NCBI GenBank assembly: GCA_964621165.1
Contig: CAZULC010000002.1
Location: 248,001-312,000, forward strand
Length of the DNA: 64,000 bases
DNA from: UMGS1696 sp964621165
GTDB lineage: Bacteria; Bacillota; Clostridia; Oscillospirales; CAG-272
Reading direction: 5' to 3'
Shown: one piece after another, positions 44,006-52,694 of the stretch
Layout of the letters: each line of letters opens with the position of its first letter
Numbering within the stretch: the stretch's first letter is position 1
The notes under the pieces: generated by a model
Told to the model about the DNA's origin: nothing
The model's input: only the letters and a program-made list of their open reading frames with translations
The model's database searches: none
Program-made: the position numbers and the translations under genes

Positions 44006-44420
44006 GGTATTAAAGTTTCACTTTGACGTGGACGGCGAAAATTTTTCATCAGCAGGCGAAGCATCGGTTGTAGTAAAGAAAAAGCTCAGACAGCTCGGTT
44101 ATCCGCCGGACATAATCCGAAAGGTCTCCATCGCCATGTACGAGGGGGAAATCAACATGGTTATCCATGCCAACGGAGGAACGGCTGACGTTGAGGTAAA
44201 CGACGACGAAATTGTAATCGTGCTCAGCGACACCGGCCCCGGTATTCCAAATGTCGAGCTGGCAATGCAGGAAGGCTATTCCACCGCGAGGGACAACATA
44301 CGCGCTCTTGGCTTCGGTGCGGGAATGGGTCTGCCGAATATGAAAAAATATTCCGACAGCATGAAAATTGACACAGAGGTCGGAGTCGGAACCACCATTA
44401 CCATGACAGTCAACCTGTAA
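43998..44420 (+). CDS. RsbW/SpoIIAB-like GHKL ATPase (serine kinase fold)
   Basis: 140 residues. GHKL ATP-binding fold: N box YEGEINMVIHA (about 50-60), G1 box LSDTGPGIP and G2 box GFGAGMGLPNMKK. Similar to anti-sigma serine kinases. Overlaps the DRTGG gene and precedes the sensory hydrogenase homologue, so it may phosphorylate a Ser on a partner in a hydrogen- or redox-dependent way. No partner sigma or anti-anti-sigma gene is nearby. Confidence 0.82.
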   Translation: MSEVLKFHFDVDGENFSSAGEASVVVKKKLRQLGYPPDIIRKVSIAMYEGEINMVIHANGGTADVEVNDDEIVIVLSDTGPGIPNVELAMQEGYSTARDNIRALGFGAGMGLPNMKKYSDSMKIDTEVGVGTTITMTVNL

Positions 44421-44457
44421 ACCGATCCCGCCGCTGAAATATTGACGGGAGATAAAA

Positions 44458-45819
44458 ATGTCTGAATACAAGCATTCGGTATCTCTTGATGTAAGCAAAT
44501 GCAAGGGCTGTACCACCTGCCTGAAAAGATGCCCGACGGAAGCCATACGGATACGCGACGGCAGAGCTGTTATCAATTCCGGTCGGTGTATAGACTGCGG
44601 CGAGTGCATCAAGGTATGCCCATACAAAGCCAAAAAAGCAACTCACGACTCACTGTCGTGTCTTGAAAACTATAAGTACAAGGTCGCTCTTCCCGCACCG
44701 TCGCTCTACGGTCAGTTCAACAACCTTGACAACATCGGCCATGTAATCCGCGGACTTATTGAAATCGGATTCGACGACGTGTTTGAGGTTGCCTGCGCCG
44801 CTGAGCTGGTGTCGGCTTACACCCGGCTGTACATAAAGCGCACTGACATAAAAAAACCGGTCATTTCCTCAGCCTGTCCCACAATCACGCGGATGATAAG
44901 CATGAATTATCCTTTTCTGTGCGAGAACATCATGCCGATTCTGCCTCCCGTTGATATCGCGGCGTATCTGGCGCGGGAAAAAGCCAAACGAGAGCACCCG
45001 GAGCTTACCGACGACGATATTGGAATCATCTTTATCACTCCATGTCCCGCAAAGGTGAGCTACGTCAAAAACAATTTCGCGGGAGACCGCAACTATATCG
45101 ACGCCACGGTGTCCATGCGGGACGTTTACTTCGAGCTGCTTGACGTGATGAAGCACCACGAGGAGGAGCCGGAAGAGTCCACGGAGTCTGGTATGATAGG
45201 AATCGGATGGGCAATCACCGGGGGAGAGTCGTCGGCTGTGTTCAACGAACGCTATCTTGCGGCGGACGGCATCGAAAACTGCATCAAGGTTCTCGACCAG
45301 ATTGACAACGACGAAATGACGGACCTCGATTTTGTCGAGCTGAACGCCTGCGATGGAGGATGCGTGGGAGGTGCTATGACCGTGGCAAACCCCTACATCG
45401 CCCAGGCAAGGCTACAGACTTTGAAGAGGTACCTGCCCGTGTCGCCCAACAGACCCGCAAGCGAATGGATACCGGACAAATTCTTCAACGAAAACGCCGT
45501 GGAGTACAATCCCTACAACCTGCTGTCAGACGACAGAAAGGAAGCCCGCCGTATGATGAAGGAGATCGAATCCATAACGGAGGGACTCCCGAAAATCGAC
45601 TGCGGCTCCTGCGGGGCTCCAACCTGCATGGCGTTTGCGGAGGATATTGTCAAGGGCGAAACTACCGCCGACGAGTGTACGGTCATCATGCGCATGCTGT
45701 TCCACAAGTACCTTGAGCAGCACAAGGATAAGTCAATCCTCGACGGACTCAAGCCCATAAAGCAGCAGACGGCGGAGAACAAGCCCAAGGCGGATACGGA
45801 TGACAAAGAATCAAAGTAG
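44458..45819 (+). CDS. sensory-type [FeFe] hydrogenase homologue (HydS/HfsB-like)
   Basis: 453 residues: two 4Fe-4S ferredoxin motifs (about 15-55), an H-cluster domain (about 75-340), a Cys4 Fe-S domain (CGSCGAPTCMAF, about 380) and a Lys/Asp-rich tail. H-cluster motifs: first SSACPTI, second TPCPAKVSY, third NACDGGCVGGA. The four cluster-binding Cys are kept, but the proton-relay Cys before the first ligand is Ala, as described for T. maritima HydS-type proteins. It is therefore likely a slow enzyme or a hydrogen sensor rather than the main catalyst, which is HydA at the operon's end. Confidence 0.85.
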   Translation: MSEYKHSVSLDVSKCKGCTTCLKRCPTEAIRIRDGRAVINSGRCIDCGECIKVCPYKAKKATHDSLSCLENYKYKVALPAPSLYGQFNNLDNIGHVIRGLIEIGFDDVFEVACAAELVSAYTRLYIKRTDIKKPVISSACPTITRMISMNYPFLCENIMPILPPVDIAAYLAREKAKREHPELTDDDIGIIFITPCPAKVSYVKNNFAGDRNYIDATVSMRDVYFELLDVMKHHEEEPEESTESGMIGIGWAITGGESSAVFNERYLAADGIENCIKVLDQIDNDEMTDLDFVELNACDGGCVGGAMTVANPYIAQARLQTLKRYLPVSPNRPASEWIPDKFFNENAVEYNPYNLLSDDRKEARRMMKEIESITEGLPKIDCGSCGAPTCMAFAEDIVKGETTADECTVIMRMLFHKYLEQHKDKSILDGLKPIKQQTAENKPKADTDDKESK

Positions 45820-45832
45820 GAGGCAGAGACGG

Positions 45833-46165
45833 ATGAACCTTACCGAAATCATAAACAAGCTCTCACTTAAAGTGGTTTGCGGAGACGTAAACAAGGACTG
45901 GTCTGGCGTGTATGCCGGAGATTTGCTCAGCCGTGCGATGAGCCACGTGAAGTTTGACAATTTGTGGATTACCATAATGTCGAACACAAACGTCATTGCA
46001 GTGGCAAGTCTCACGGAATGTGCCGCTGTGATTTTAGCCGAGGGGGTGGAACTTATGCCGGAAGCGCTGTCAGCCGCCGAAGAGAATGGAATCACAGTAC
46101 TGTCTTCGCCCAAAACGGTGTACCAGCTCTGCTCCGAGATCTACAGAAGCGAAAACATGCTATGA
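45833..46165 (+). CDS. second DRTGG-domain protein
   Basis: 110 residues from the ATG at 45833 with a perfect AGGAGG (45818-45823). MNLTEIINKLSLKVVCG mirrors the start of the first DRTGG protein, and the order of strands is the same; the two are diverged paralogues flanking the sensory hydrogenase gene. Its stop overlaps the start of the PHP gene (ATGA). Confidence 0.72.
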   Translation: MNLTEIINKLSLKVVCGDVNKDWSGVYAGDLLSRAMSHVKFDNLWITIMSNTNVIAVASLTECAAVILAEGVELMPEALSAAEENGITVLSSPKTVYQLCSEIYRSENML

Positions 46166-46914
46166 GAGATTATTTCTGCGACTTGCACATTCACTCCTGC
46201 CTGTCCCCATGTGGAGATGACGAGATGACCCCGGCGAATATCGTTGGAATGGCGCTGATCAACGGGCTGAACATCATAGCCCTCACCGACCACAACACGT
46301 CGAAAAACTGTCCGGCGTTCTTCGCTCAGGCAAGGCTACAGGGGCTGATTCCGGTTCCGGGAATGGAGCTGACCACCGCCGAGGATATTCACGTGGTATG
46401 CCTCTTCCGCGAGTTGGCAGACGCCATGAAGTTTGACAAATTCGTCGAGGGCAGACGGCCGTTTTTCCAGAACAAGGCTGAAATCTTCGGAAATCAGCGG
46501 ATTGTGGACGAAAACGACGAGGTCTGCGGGGAAGAACAGAATCTTCTCATCAACGCGTCGGACATAACCCTCGAGGAAGCCTATACGGAGGTTCTCTCAC
46601 GGGGTGGGGTCTGCTATCCGGCTCACATCGACCGGGACGCCAACGGAATCATAGCCGCTCTGGGTACATTCCCTGACGAGCCTGCCTACACGGCCTACGA
46701 GCTGCGTGACGCGGACTCCCTTGAGGAATACCGGAACCGTTTCCCGATTCTCAAAAAACTGCGGCGTGCTGTGTCCTCGGATGCCCATTATCTCTGGGAC
46801 ATAGCCGAGGCGAACTTCTCCATAAAGCTGGAGGACGAGCCATATTCAAGCTCCTTCGTCAGAAATAATCTGATTGACTACTTATTAAATAAAGGTGGGC
46901 AGCGTGAAATATAA
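46162..46914 (+). CDS. PHP-domain phosphoesterase-like protein
   Basis: 250 residues from the ATG at 46162 in an ATGA overlap with the preceding gene. PHP metal motifs: FCDLHIHSCLSPCGDDE (His pair near the N-terminus), ALTDHNT, GMELTT, CYPAHIDRD and SSDAHY near the end. Members hydrolyse phosphoester bonds with a trinuclear metal site. In this operon it may remove phosphate from a signalling partner of the serine-kinase-fold proteins. The frame is open upstream but those codons overlap the DRTGG gene. Confidence 0.85.
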   Translation: MRDYFCDLHIHSCLSPCGDDEMTPANIVGMALINGLNIIALTDHNTSKNCPAFFAQARLQGLIPVPGMELTTAEDIHVVCLFRELADAMKFDKFVEGRRPFFQNKAEIFGNQRIVDENDEVCGEEQNLLINASDITLEEAYTEVLSRGGVCYPAHIDRDANGIIAALGTFPDEPAYTAYELRDADSLEEYRNRFPILKKLRRAVSSDAHYLWDIAEANFSIKLEDEPYSSSFVRNNLIDYLLNKGGQREI

Positions 46915-46949
46915 AGTTTAGCTTTGTTTTTTGTTAGCTTATTTCACGC
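46902..46949 (+). other. 10-base inverted repeat at the end of the PHP gene
   Basis: GCGTGAAATA (46902-46911) is exactly complementary to TATTTCACGC (46940-46949). The stem includes the last codons of the PHP gene and its loop is T-rich. It could be an mRNA processing or partial termination site within the operon. Confidence 0.5.
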
Positions 46950-46994
46950 AACAAATCTATTTATATGCCGCTGTGCGGTGAATGGAGGAAGACA

Positions 46995-47549
46995 ATGGAT
47001 GAGCTGTCGCTTTATGTTCTCGATATAACCATGAACTCGGTCAGAGCTGGCGCGACTGAAATTTCGGTTACGCTGAAGGAAGACGGGGAATGGCTGTATT
47101 TTACGGTGTCCGACAACGGCTGCGGTATGACTGAGGAACAGGTAGAGAAGCTCACGAATCCGTTCTTCACTACCCGCAAAACCAGAAAGGTGGGACTCGG
47201 AATCCCGTTTCTCACCATGCTCGCCGAAATGACCGGGGGCTACGTAAAGGTAACGTCCGTGTCGGAGAAGATGAGCGACAACCACGGAACCACCACCGCG
47301 GCAAAATTCGGCAAGAACCATATCGACTTTATCCCGCTTGGAGATATGGTGTCCACAATGACCACTTTAATACAAGGCTCGCCTGAGGTGAATTTCACGT
47401 TCACTCACGTCCTGCCCGGGGGAAAGGTGGAGCTGTCATGCGCTGAACTGCGGGAGACGCTGGGGGACATATCCCTCGCCGAGCCGGAAATTCTCACGTG
47501 GATCGACGGCTACATGCGGGAGCAGTATGAAGAAGTCAGCGGGAAGTAG
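46995..47549 (+). CDS. GHKL ATPase-fold protein (histidine-kinase-like)
   Basis: 184 residues from the ATG at 46995 with GGAGGA before it. ATP-lid motifs: N box YVLDITMNSVRAGA, G1 VSDNGCGMTEE, and G2 VGLGIPFLTML. No dimerisation or sensor domain, so it is not a full histidine kinase. Found in the same place in other clostridial and Thermotogales hydrogenase clusters. It likely works with the PHP and DRTGG proteins in phospho-signalling. Confidence 0.8.
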   Translation: MDELSLYVLDITMNSVRAGATEISVTLKEDGEWLYFTVSDNGCGMTEEQVEKLTNPFFTTRKTRKVGLGIPFLTMLAEMTGGYVKVTSVSEKMSDNHGTTTAAKFGKNHIDFIPLGDMVSTMTTLIQGSPEVNFTFTHVLPGGKVELSCAELRETLGDISLAEPEILTWIDGYMREQYEEVSGK

Positions 47550-47589
47550 ACAGCCCCAAAACTACATCAGAGAGGTTTATATAGGGATA

Positions 47590-48454
47590 TAACTTCAATT
47601 ATTGTCTGTCTCCACTGTAAAACCGCCCTTACGCTGGAGCTGAAATGCGAAAAATGCGCGCGTCAGTATTCCCTCAAGCATGGGGTGTACAACCTGATTT
47701 CTCTCGATTTGTCGGGGGAGCAGGAATACCTGTACTGAGATGAGATTCCCGACTACATTTATCTGCTTTTCCGCGAGATTAATCCGGAAAACTTCGACGA
47801 AGCGAACTCCAAGTATTACGCTTTGTTCAACAAAGAAACATAGGAAGCCGTGAAAAAGCGGGAAGAGTTTGTTCGCAGTCTGCTTAGTCAGATGAGCGGC
47901 ACAATATGCGACCTCGCAACCGGACGCGGATCCATGCTTCAAAAGATTCTCGACTGCACGGACGGAAAAGAAAGCGTCGACATTGTCTGCACGGATTAAA
48001 CACTTTTTGGCTGACAATGACCCGCCTGAGACGGAACGGAAATCGCGGAAACATAAGCTACATCGGCACCGACGGACGGTATGTCTCACTGAAAGACGGC
48101 GTATTCGACTACATTACGTCTCTCTACGGATTCGAAAACAGACCCGAAGGCGACCGTGTGGCGCGTGAAATTTATCGTATATTGAAGTCCAGTGGAAAAA
48201 TTATCATCGAAGGCGGATATATCGACAAGGACAGCCGGAGCTATGAATTGGAGTGCAGCGTCGGAGTAGAGCGGGGAATGGTTGAAGAATATATCCTGTC
48301 GGATCTCAAAAAAGCAGGCTTTGTCAACGTAAAATCCACTGTCGTTGCCGAGGCTGTCTGGGCTGAAAATCCCTTCGATTTGATTCCCGCGGCAGGGGAC
48401 ATACAGAGGTACTGCGTGATTGAAGCCGAAAAAACAACAATAAGCAAAAATTAA
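47590..48454 (+). pseudogene. broken class I SAM-dependent methyltransferase gene
   Basis: The conceptual protein begins with a zinc-ribbon-like part (CLHCK and CEKCARQYSL), then a methyltransferase core (ICDLATGRGSMLQKIL). It is interrupted by TGA at 47736, TAG at 47841 and a frameshift near 47990-48000 after which the frame continues from NTFWLTMTRLRRNG through YVSLKDGVFDYITS and RILKSSGKIIIEGGY to the stop at 48454. No normal start codon with ribosome site is present. Three lesions make sequencing error unlikely. It lies in the hydrogenase operon between signalling genes and electron-transfer genes. Confidence 0.85.
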
Positions 48455-48483
48455 AATTTATATAACAAGAAAGGAATACCATT

Positions 48484-48855
48484 ATGAAGTCACTCGAGGA
48501 ACTGAAAGCCATAAAGGCTAAAATGCAGGACAAGGTATCAGTACGCACCTCCAGCGGAGACATCAGAGTAGTAGTCGGTATGGCTACCTGCGGAATCGCT
48601 GCCGGCGCACGTCCTGTTCTCAACGCTTTCGTGGAGGGAATAGCCAACGCCGGACTTTCGGACAAGGTGCAGGTAACACAGACAGGCTGCATCGGTATCT
48701 GCCAGTATGAGCCCGTTGTCGAGATTTTCGAAAAGGACAAGGACAAGGTGACATACGTAAAGATGACCGCCGAAAAAGCAGCAGAGGTTATCGAAAAGCA
48801 CATCAAGGGCGGCAGCATTGTTAAAGAATACACAATCGGCGCAGCCAAGATATAA
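48484..48855 (+). CDS. 2Fe-2S thioredoxin-like ferredoxin subunit of the hydrogenase
   Basis: 123 residues. Thioredoxin-like 2Fe-2S fold: VVVGMATCGIAAGARPVL and VTQTGCIGICQYEPVVEI carry the cluster Cys. Equivalent to the short ferredoxin-like protein found just before the NuoF-like gene in many NADH-linked [FeFe] hydrogenase operons. AAGAAAGG is the ribosome site; 21 bases to the next gene. Confidence 0.87.
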   Translation: MKSLEELKAIKAKMQDKVSVRTSSGDIRVVVGMATCGIAAGARPVLNAFVEGIANAGLSDKVQVTQTGCIGICQYEPVVEIFEKDKDKVTYVKMTAEKAAEVIEKHIKGGSIVKEYTIGAAKI

Positions 48856-48876
48856 CTTTAGGAGGAATTTAAACTT

Positions 48877-50679
48877 ATGATTCGTTCACATGTACTGGTA
48901 TGCGGCGGTACGGGCTGTACTTCATCCGGAAGCCGTGCCATCCGTGAAAAGCTGGCTGAGGAGCTTCAGGCTAAGGGTCTTGACGAGGAAGTCAAGATAG
49001 TTCAGACAGGCTGCTTCGGTCTCTGCGCTCTCGGTCCCATCATGATTATCTATCCCGAGGGAACATTCTACTCAAGAGTAACGCCTGACGATATTCCCGA
49101 AATCGTATCCGAGCACCTCCTGAAGGGCCGTATCGTTGAACGTCTTGTTTACAACGAAACCGGCGACAAGAAGGGTGAGGACGAGGCTGTTGCCGCTTCT
49201 CTTTCCGAAACCGCGTTCTACAAGAAGCAGAAGAGAGTTGCTCTTCGTAACTGCGGCGTAATCAACCCGGAAAACATCGACGAATACATCGCAATGGATG
49301 GTTACTTCGCTCTGGCTAAGGTCCTCAAGGAAATGACTCCCGAGCAGGTTATCGACACCATCAGCAAGTCCGGTCTGAGAGGCAGAGGAGGCGGAGGATT
49401 CCCCACAGGTAGAAAATGGCAGTTCGCGAGAGCGTCCGTTTCCGACAAGAAGTACGTGGTCTGCAACGCCGACGAAGGAGACCCGGGTGCGTTCATGGAC
49501 CGTTCCGTGCTTGAAGGCGACCCCCACGCGGTTCTTGAAGCTATGGCTATCGCAGGCTACGCTATCGGTGCTGACGAAGGTTGGATTTACGTCCGCGCTG
49601 AATATCCTATCGCCGTAAAGAGACTGAACATCGCTATCGAACAGGCGCGTCAGTATGGTCTCCTCGGTAAGGATATTTTCGGAACAGGCTTCAACTTTGA
49701 TATTCACATCAGACTCGGTGCCGGCGCGTTCGTCTGCGGCGAGGAAACTGCACTTCTGACCTCCATCGAAGGCAACCGCGGTGAACCCCGTCCCCGTCCT
49801 CCGTTCCCGGCAGTAAAGGGTCTGTGGGGTCAGCCTACAATCGTTAACAACGTTGAAACATACGCGAATGTTGCTCAGATTATCCTCAAGGGTGCTGACT
49901 GGTTCGCTTCAATGGGTACCGAAGGCTCCAAGGGTACAAAGGTATTCGCTCTCGGCGGCAAGATCAAGAACACCGGTCTGGTTGAAATCCCCATGGGCAC
50001 AACACTCCGTGAAATCGTCGAGGAAATCGGCGGCGGCGTTCCCAACGGAAAGAAGTTCAAGGCTGCTCAGACAGGCGGACCTTCCGGCGGATGCATTCCC
50101 GCTTCACTTATCGACACACCTATCGACTTTGACAACCTTACCAAAATCGGCTGTATGATGGGCTCCGGCGGACTTATCGTAATGGACGAGGATACCTGTA
50201 TGGTAGATATCGCAAAGTTCTTCCTCGAGTTTACCGTCGACGAATCCTGCGGTAAATGCTCACCTTGCCGTATCGGTACAGTAAGACTTCTCGAAATACT
50301 GAACAAGATTACCTCTGGCAACGGCGAAATGGAAGACCTTGACAAGCTGGAAGAGCTGGCTAACTACATAAAGTCCGCGTCCCTCTGCGCTCTCGGTCAG
50401 ACCGCGCCCAACCCGATTCTCTCCACACTCCACTTCTTCCGCGACGAATACATCGCACACATCGTCGACAAGAGATGCCCCGCCGGCGTATGCAAGAAGC
50501 TTCTCTCATACGAAATCGATCCCGAAAAGTGCAGAGGATGTACTCTCTGTGCGCGTAACTGTCCCGCTGGAGCTATCACCGGCAAGGTCAAGGAAGCTCA
50601 CATCATCAACAAGGAAAAGTGCGTAAAGTGCGGCGCTTGTATGGAAAAGTGCAAGTTCGGCGCAATCTCAAAGAAGTAA
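48877..50679 (+). CDS. hydB: NuoF-like flavoprotein subunit of the NADH-linked hydrogenase
   Basis: 600 residues. N-terminal thioredoxin-like 2Fe-2S domain (CGGTGCTSSG near 9 and TGCFGLCALGP near 47), FMN/NADH-binding core (SGLRGRGGGGFPTGRKW, and NADEGDPGAFMDRSVLEGDP), a 4Fe-4S site ESCGKCSPCR near 450, and a C-terminal two-cluster ferredoxin domain (CRGCTLCARNCP, CVKCGACMEKC). It takes electrons from NADH through FMN and in related enzymes takes part in electron bifurcation with ferredoxin. Partner of HydA next to it. Confidence 0.94.
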   Translation: MIRSHVLVCGGTGCTSSGSRAIREKLAEELQAKGLDEEVKIVQTGCFGLCALGPIMIIYPEGTFYSRVTPDDIPEIVSEHLLKGRIVERLVYNETGDKKGEDEAVAASLSETAFYKKQKRVALRNCGVINPENIDEYIAMDGYFALAKVLKEMTPEQVIDTISKSGLRGRGGGGFPTGRKWQFARASVSDKKYVVCNADEGDPGAFMDRSVLEGDPHAVLEAMAIAGYAIGADEGWIYVRAEYPIAVKRLNIAIEQARQYGLLGKDIFGTGFNFDIHIRLGAGAFVCGEETALLTSIEGNRGEPRPRPPFPAVKGLWGQPTIVNNVETYANVAQIILKGADWFASMGTEGSKGTKVFALGGKIKNTGLVEIPMGTTLREIVEEIGGGVPNGKKFKAAQTGGPSGGCIPASLIDTPIDFDNLTKIGCMMGSGGLIVMDEDTCMVDIAKFFLEFTVDESCGKCSPCRIGTVRLLEILNKITSGNGEMEDLDKLEELANYIKSASLCALGQTAPNPILSTLHFFRDEYIAHIVDKRCPAGVCKKLLSYEIDPEKCRGCTLCARNCPAGAITGKVKEAHIINKEKCVKCGACMEKCKFGAISKK

Positions 50680-50726
50680 TCTAAAGTGTTTCGCAGATAT
50701 TAATTGAAAGGGTCAGAATTAACATT

Positions 50727-52475
50727 ATGGATATGGTAAATGTAAAAATAAACGGCGTCGATTATTCCGTACCCGCTGGCGTTACAGTTCTTGAAGCCTG
50801 CCGTTACGCGAATATCGACATCCCCACCCTCTGCTACCTCAAGGATATCAACCAGATTGGCGCGTGCCGTCTCTGCCTTGTTGAAGTAAAGGGCGCGAGA
50901 GGTCTTGTTGCTTCATGCGTATATCCCGTAAACGAAGGCATGGAAATCCAGACCAACACTTCCAAAATCAGAGCCGTAAGAAAGACAAACATCGAGCTGG
51001 TTCTCTCCGCTCACAACAAGAAGTGCCTCACCTGCATCCGCTCCACAAGCTGCGAACTTCAGAAGCTTGCTCAGGAATACAAGGTTGACGAGGACCGCTT
51101 CTGCTACTCCGCAAAGAAAGACGAAAAGGTCACAATCGACGATTCTTCCGTCTCCATCATCAGGGACAGTTCAAAGTGCATCCTCTGCCGCCGTTGTGTT
51201 GCCGCATGTAACAAGCAGCAGGGAATCGGCGCTATCGGCGTAGCTAACCGCGGATTTGACTCCAAGATTGAATGCGCGTTCGAAAAGCCCCTCGCTGAAA
51301 CCTCCTGCATCAACTGCGGTCAGTGCATCGTCGCATGTCCCGTTGGCGCTCTCTACGAAAGAGACGACACACAGAAGATTTTCGACGCTATCTCCGATCC
51401 CACAAAGCACGTTGCTATCTGCTGCGCTCCTTCCGTTCGTGCTACAATCGGCGAATGCTTCGGCTACGAACCCGGCACAGACGTTGAAGGCAAGATGGTA
51501 GCCGCTCTCAAGAAGCTGGGATTTGACGGCGTTTACGACATGAACTTCTCGGCAGACCTGACAATCATGGAAGAAGCTCACGAGTTCCTCGGCAGAGTAA
51601 AGAATGGCGGCAAGCTGCCCATGATTACCTCCTGCTCACCCGGATGGGTCAAGTACTGCGAGCATTACTTCCCTGAAATGACTGAAAACCTCTCCACATG
51701 CAAGTCACCTCAGCAGATGTTCGGCGCAATCTACAAGACCTACTTCGCAGAGAAGATGGGTATCGACCCTAAGGACATCGTGTTCGTTTCCGCTATCCCT
51801 TGCACAGCAAAGAAGTTCGAGGTTGGCAGAGAAGGTCAGGACGTCAACGGTATCCCCGGAGTTGACATTGCCGTTACAACACGTGAGCTGGGTCGTATGA
51901 TTTCCCTCGCAGGCATCGACTTCAAGTCTCTCGAGGACGAAAAGTTTGACCAGCCCATCGACATCGGTTCAGGTGCAGGCGCAATCTTCGGTGCAACAGG
52001 CGGCGTTATGGAGGCTGCTCTCCGTACTGCTGCTGAAGCTATCGAAGGAAAGCCCCTCGAAAAGGTTGACTTCCCCGAAGTCCGCGGAACAGAGGGAATC
52101 AAGTTCGCTGAATACAAGATTGGCGACATCGACCTCAAGGTTGCCGTTGCTTCCGGTACAGCAAACGCAAACAAGCTCCTTCGCGGCGTACAGGACGGCA
52201 CATACGACGTTCAGTTCATCGAAATCATGGCTTGTCCCGGCGGATGTGTAAACGGCGGCGGTCAGCCCACTCAGCCTGCATCCGTGAGAAACAACGTGGA
52301 CCTCAAGGCTCTTCGTGCTTCCGTTCTCTACAAGGCGGACTCCGAGAAGCTTGAATACAGAAAGTCCCACGAGAACCCGATTATCAAGAAGGTTTACGAA
52401 GAATACCTCGGTGAACCCAACTCACACAAGGCTCATGAGATTCTCCACACCCACTACGTAAAGCGCGGTCTCTGA
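50727..52475 (+). CDS. hydA: [FeFe] hydrogenase catalytic subunit HydA (NADH-linked type)
   Basis: 582 residues. N-terminal 2Fe-2S plant-type domain (C36, C47, C50, C64), a His/Cys 4Fe-4S site (HNKKCLTCIRSTSCELQ), a two-cluster ferredoxin domain (CILCRRCVAACN, CINCGQCIVACP), then the H-cluster domain with ITSCSPGWVKYCE, AIPCTAKKFEVGR, IMACPGGCVNGGGQP, and a small-subunit-like C-terminal tail (YLGEPNSHKAHEILHTHY). The first H-cluster motif has Ser after the Cys (TSCSP rather than TSCCP). It makes or uses H2 with electrons from HydB. Maturation genes hydEFG are not in the window. Confidence 0.95.
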   Translation: MDMVNVKINGVDYSVPAGVTVLEACRYANIDIPTLCYLKDINQIGACRLCLVEVKGARGLVASCVYPVNEGMEIQTNTSKIRAVRKTNIELVLSAHNKKCLTCIRSTSCELQKLAQEYKVDEDRFCYSAKKDEKVTIDDSSVSIIRDSSKCILCRRCVAACNKQQGIGAIGVANRGFDSKIECAFEKPLAETSCINCGQCIVACPVGALYERDDTQKIFDAISDPTKHVAICCAPSVRATIGECFGYEPGTDVEGKMVAALKKLGFDGVYDMNFSADLTIMEEAHEFLGRVKNGGKLPMITSCSPGWVKYCEHYFPEMTENLSTCKSPQQMFGAIYKTYFAEKMGIDPKDIVFVSAIPCTAKKFEVGREGQDVNGIPGVDIAVTTRELGRMISLAGIDFKSLEDEKFDQPIDIGSGAGAIFGATGGVMEAALRTAAEAIEGKPLEKVDFPEVRGTEGIKFAEYKIGDIDLKVAVASGTANANKLLRGVQDGTYDVQFIEIMACPGGCVNGGGQPTQPASVRNNVDLKALRASVLYKADSEKLEYRKSHENPIIKKVYEEYLGEPNSHKAHEILHTHYVKRGL

Positions 52476-52515
52476 TTCGTTCAGCCTGAGTAAAGATTAA
52501 ACTATAATAAAAGTA

Positions 52516-52553
52516 AAGCTCCGTGGAACTTCTGCGGGGCTTGCTTTTGTTTT
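52516..52553 (+). terminator. terminator of the hydrogenase operon
   Basis: AAGCTCCG (52516-52523) pairs with CGGGGCTT (52535-52542) with one G-T pair, followed by GCTTTTGTTTT. Confidence 0.72.
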
Positions 52554-52586
52554 CCAAAAATTATTTGATAAAATTTGCTGAAAATA

Positions 52587-52615
52587 TTGAAAAAATCGCC
52601 GGTATGCGGTATAAT
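52587..52615 (+). promoter_or_regulatory. promoter of the Gfo/Idh/MocA gene
   Basis: -35 TTGAAA (52587-52592) and -10 TATAAT (52610-52615), spacer 17 bases. Confidence 0.75.
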
Positions 52616-52694
52616 TATATCAGTAAAAAAGGGAATCTCCGGCAATCGTCGGGAATCTCCAACAAAAAGCAAATATCAAGCAAAGGAGTAAACT

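Noticed and set aside
47736..47738. TGA in the methyltransferase remnant as selenocysteine or readthrough
   Set aside because: A TAG and a frameshift follow in the same gene and no Cys is expected at this place.
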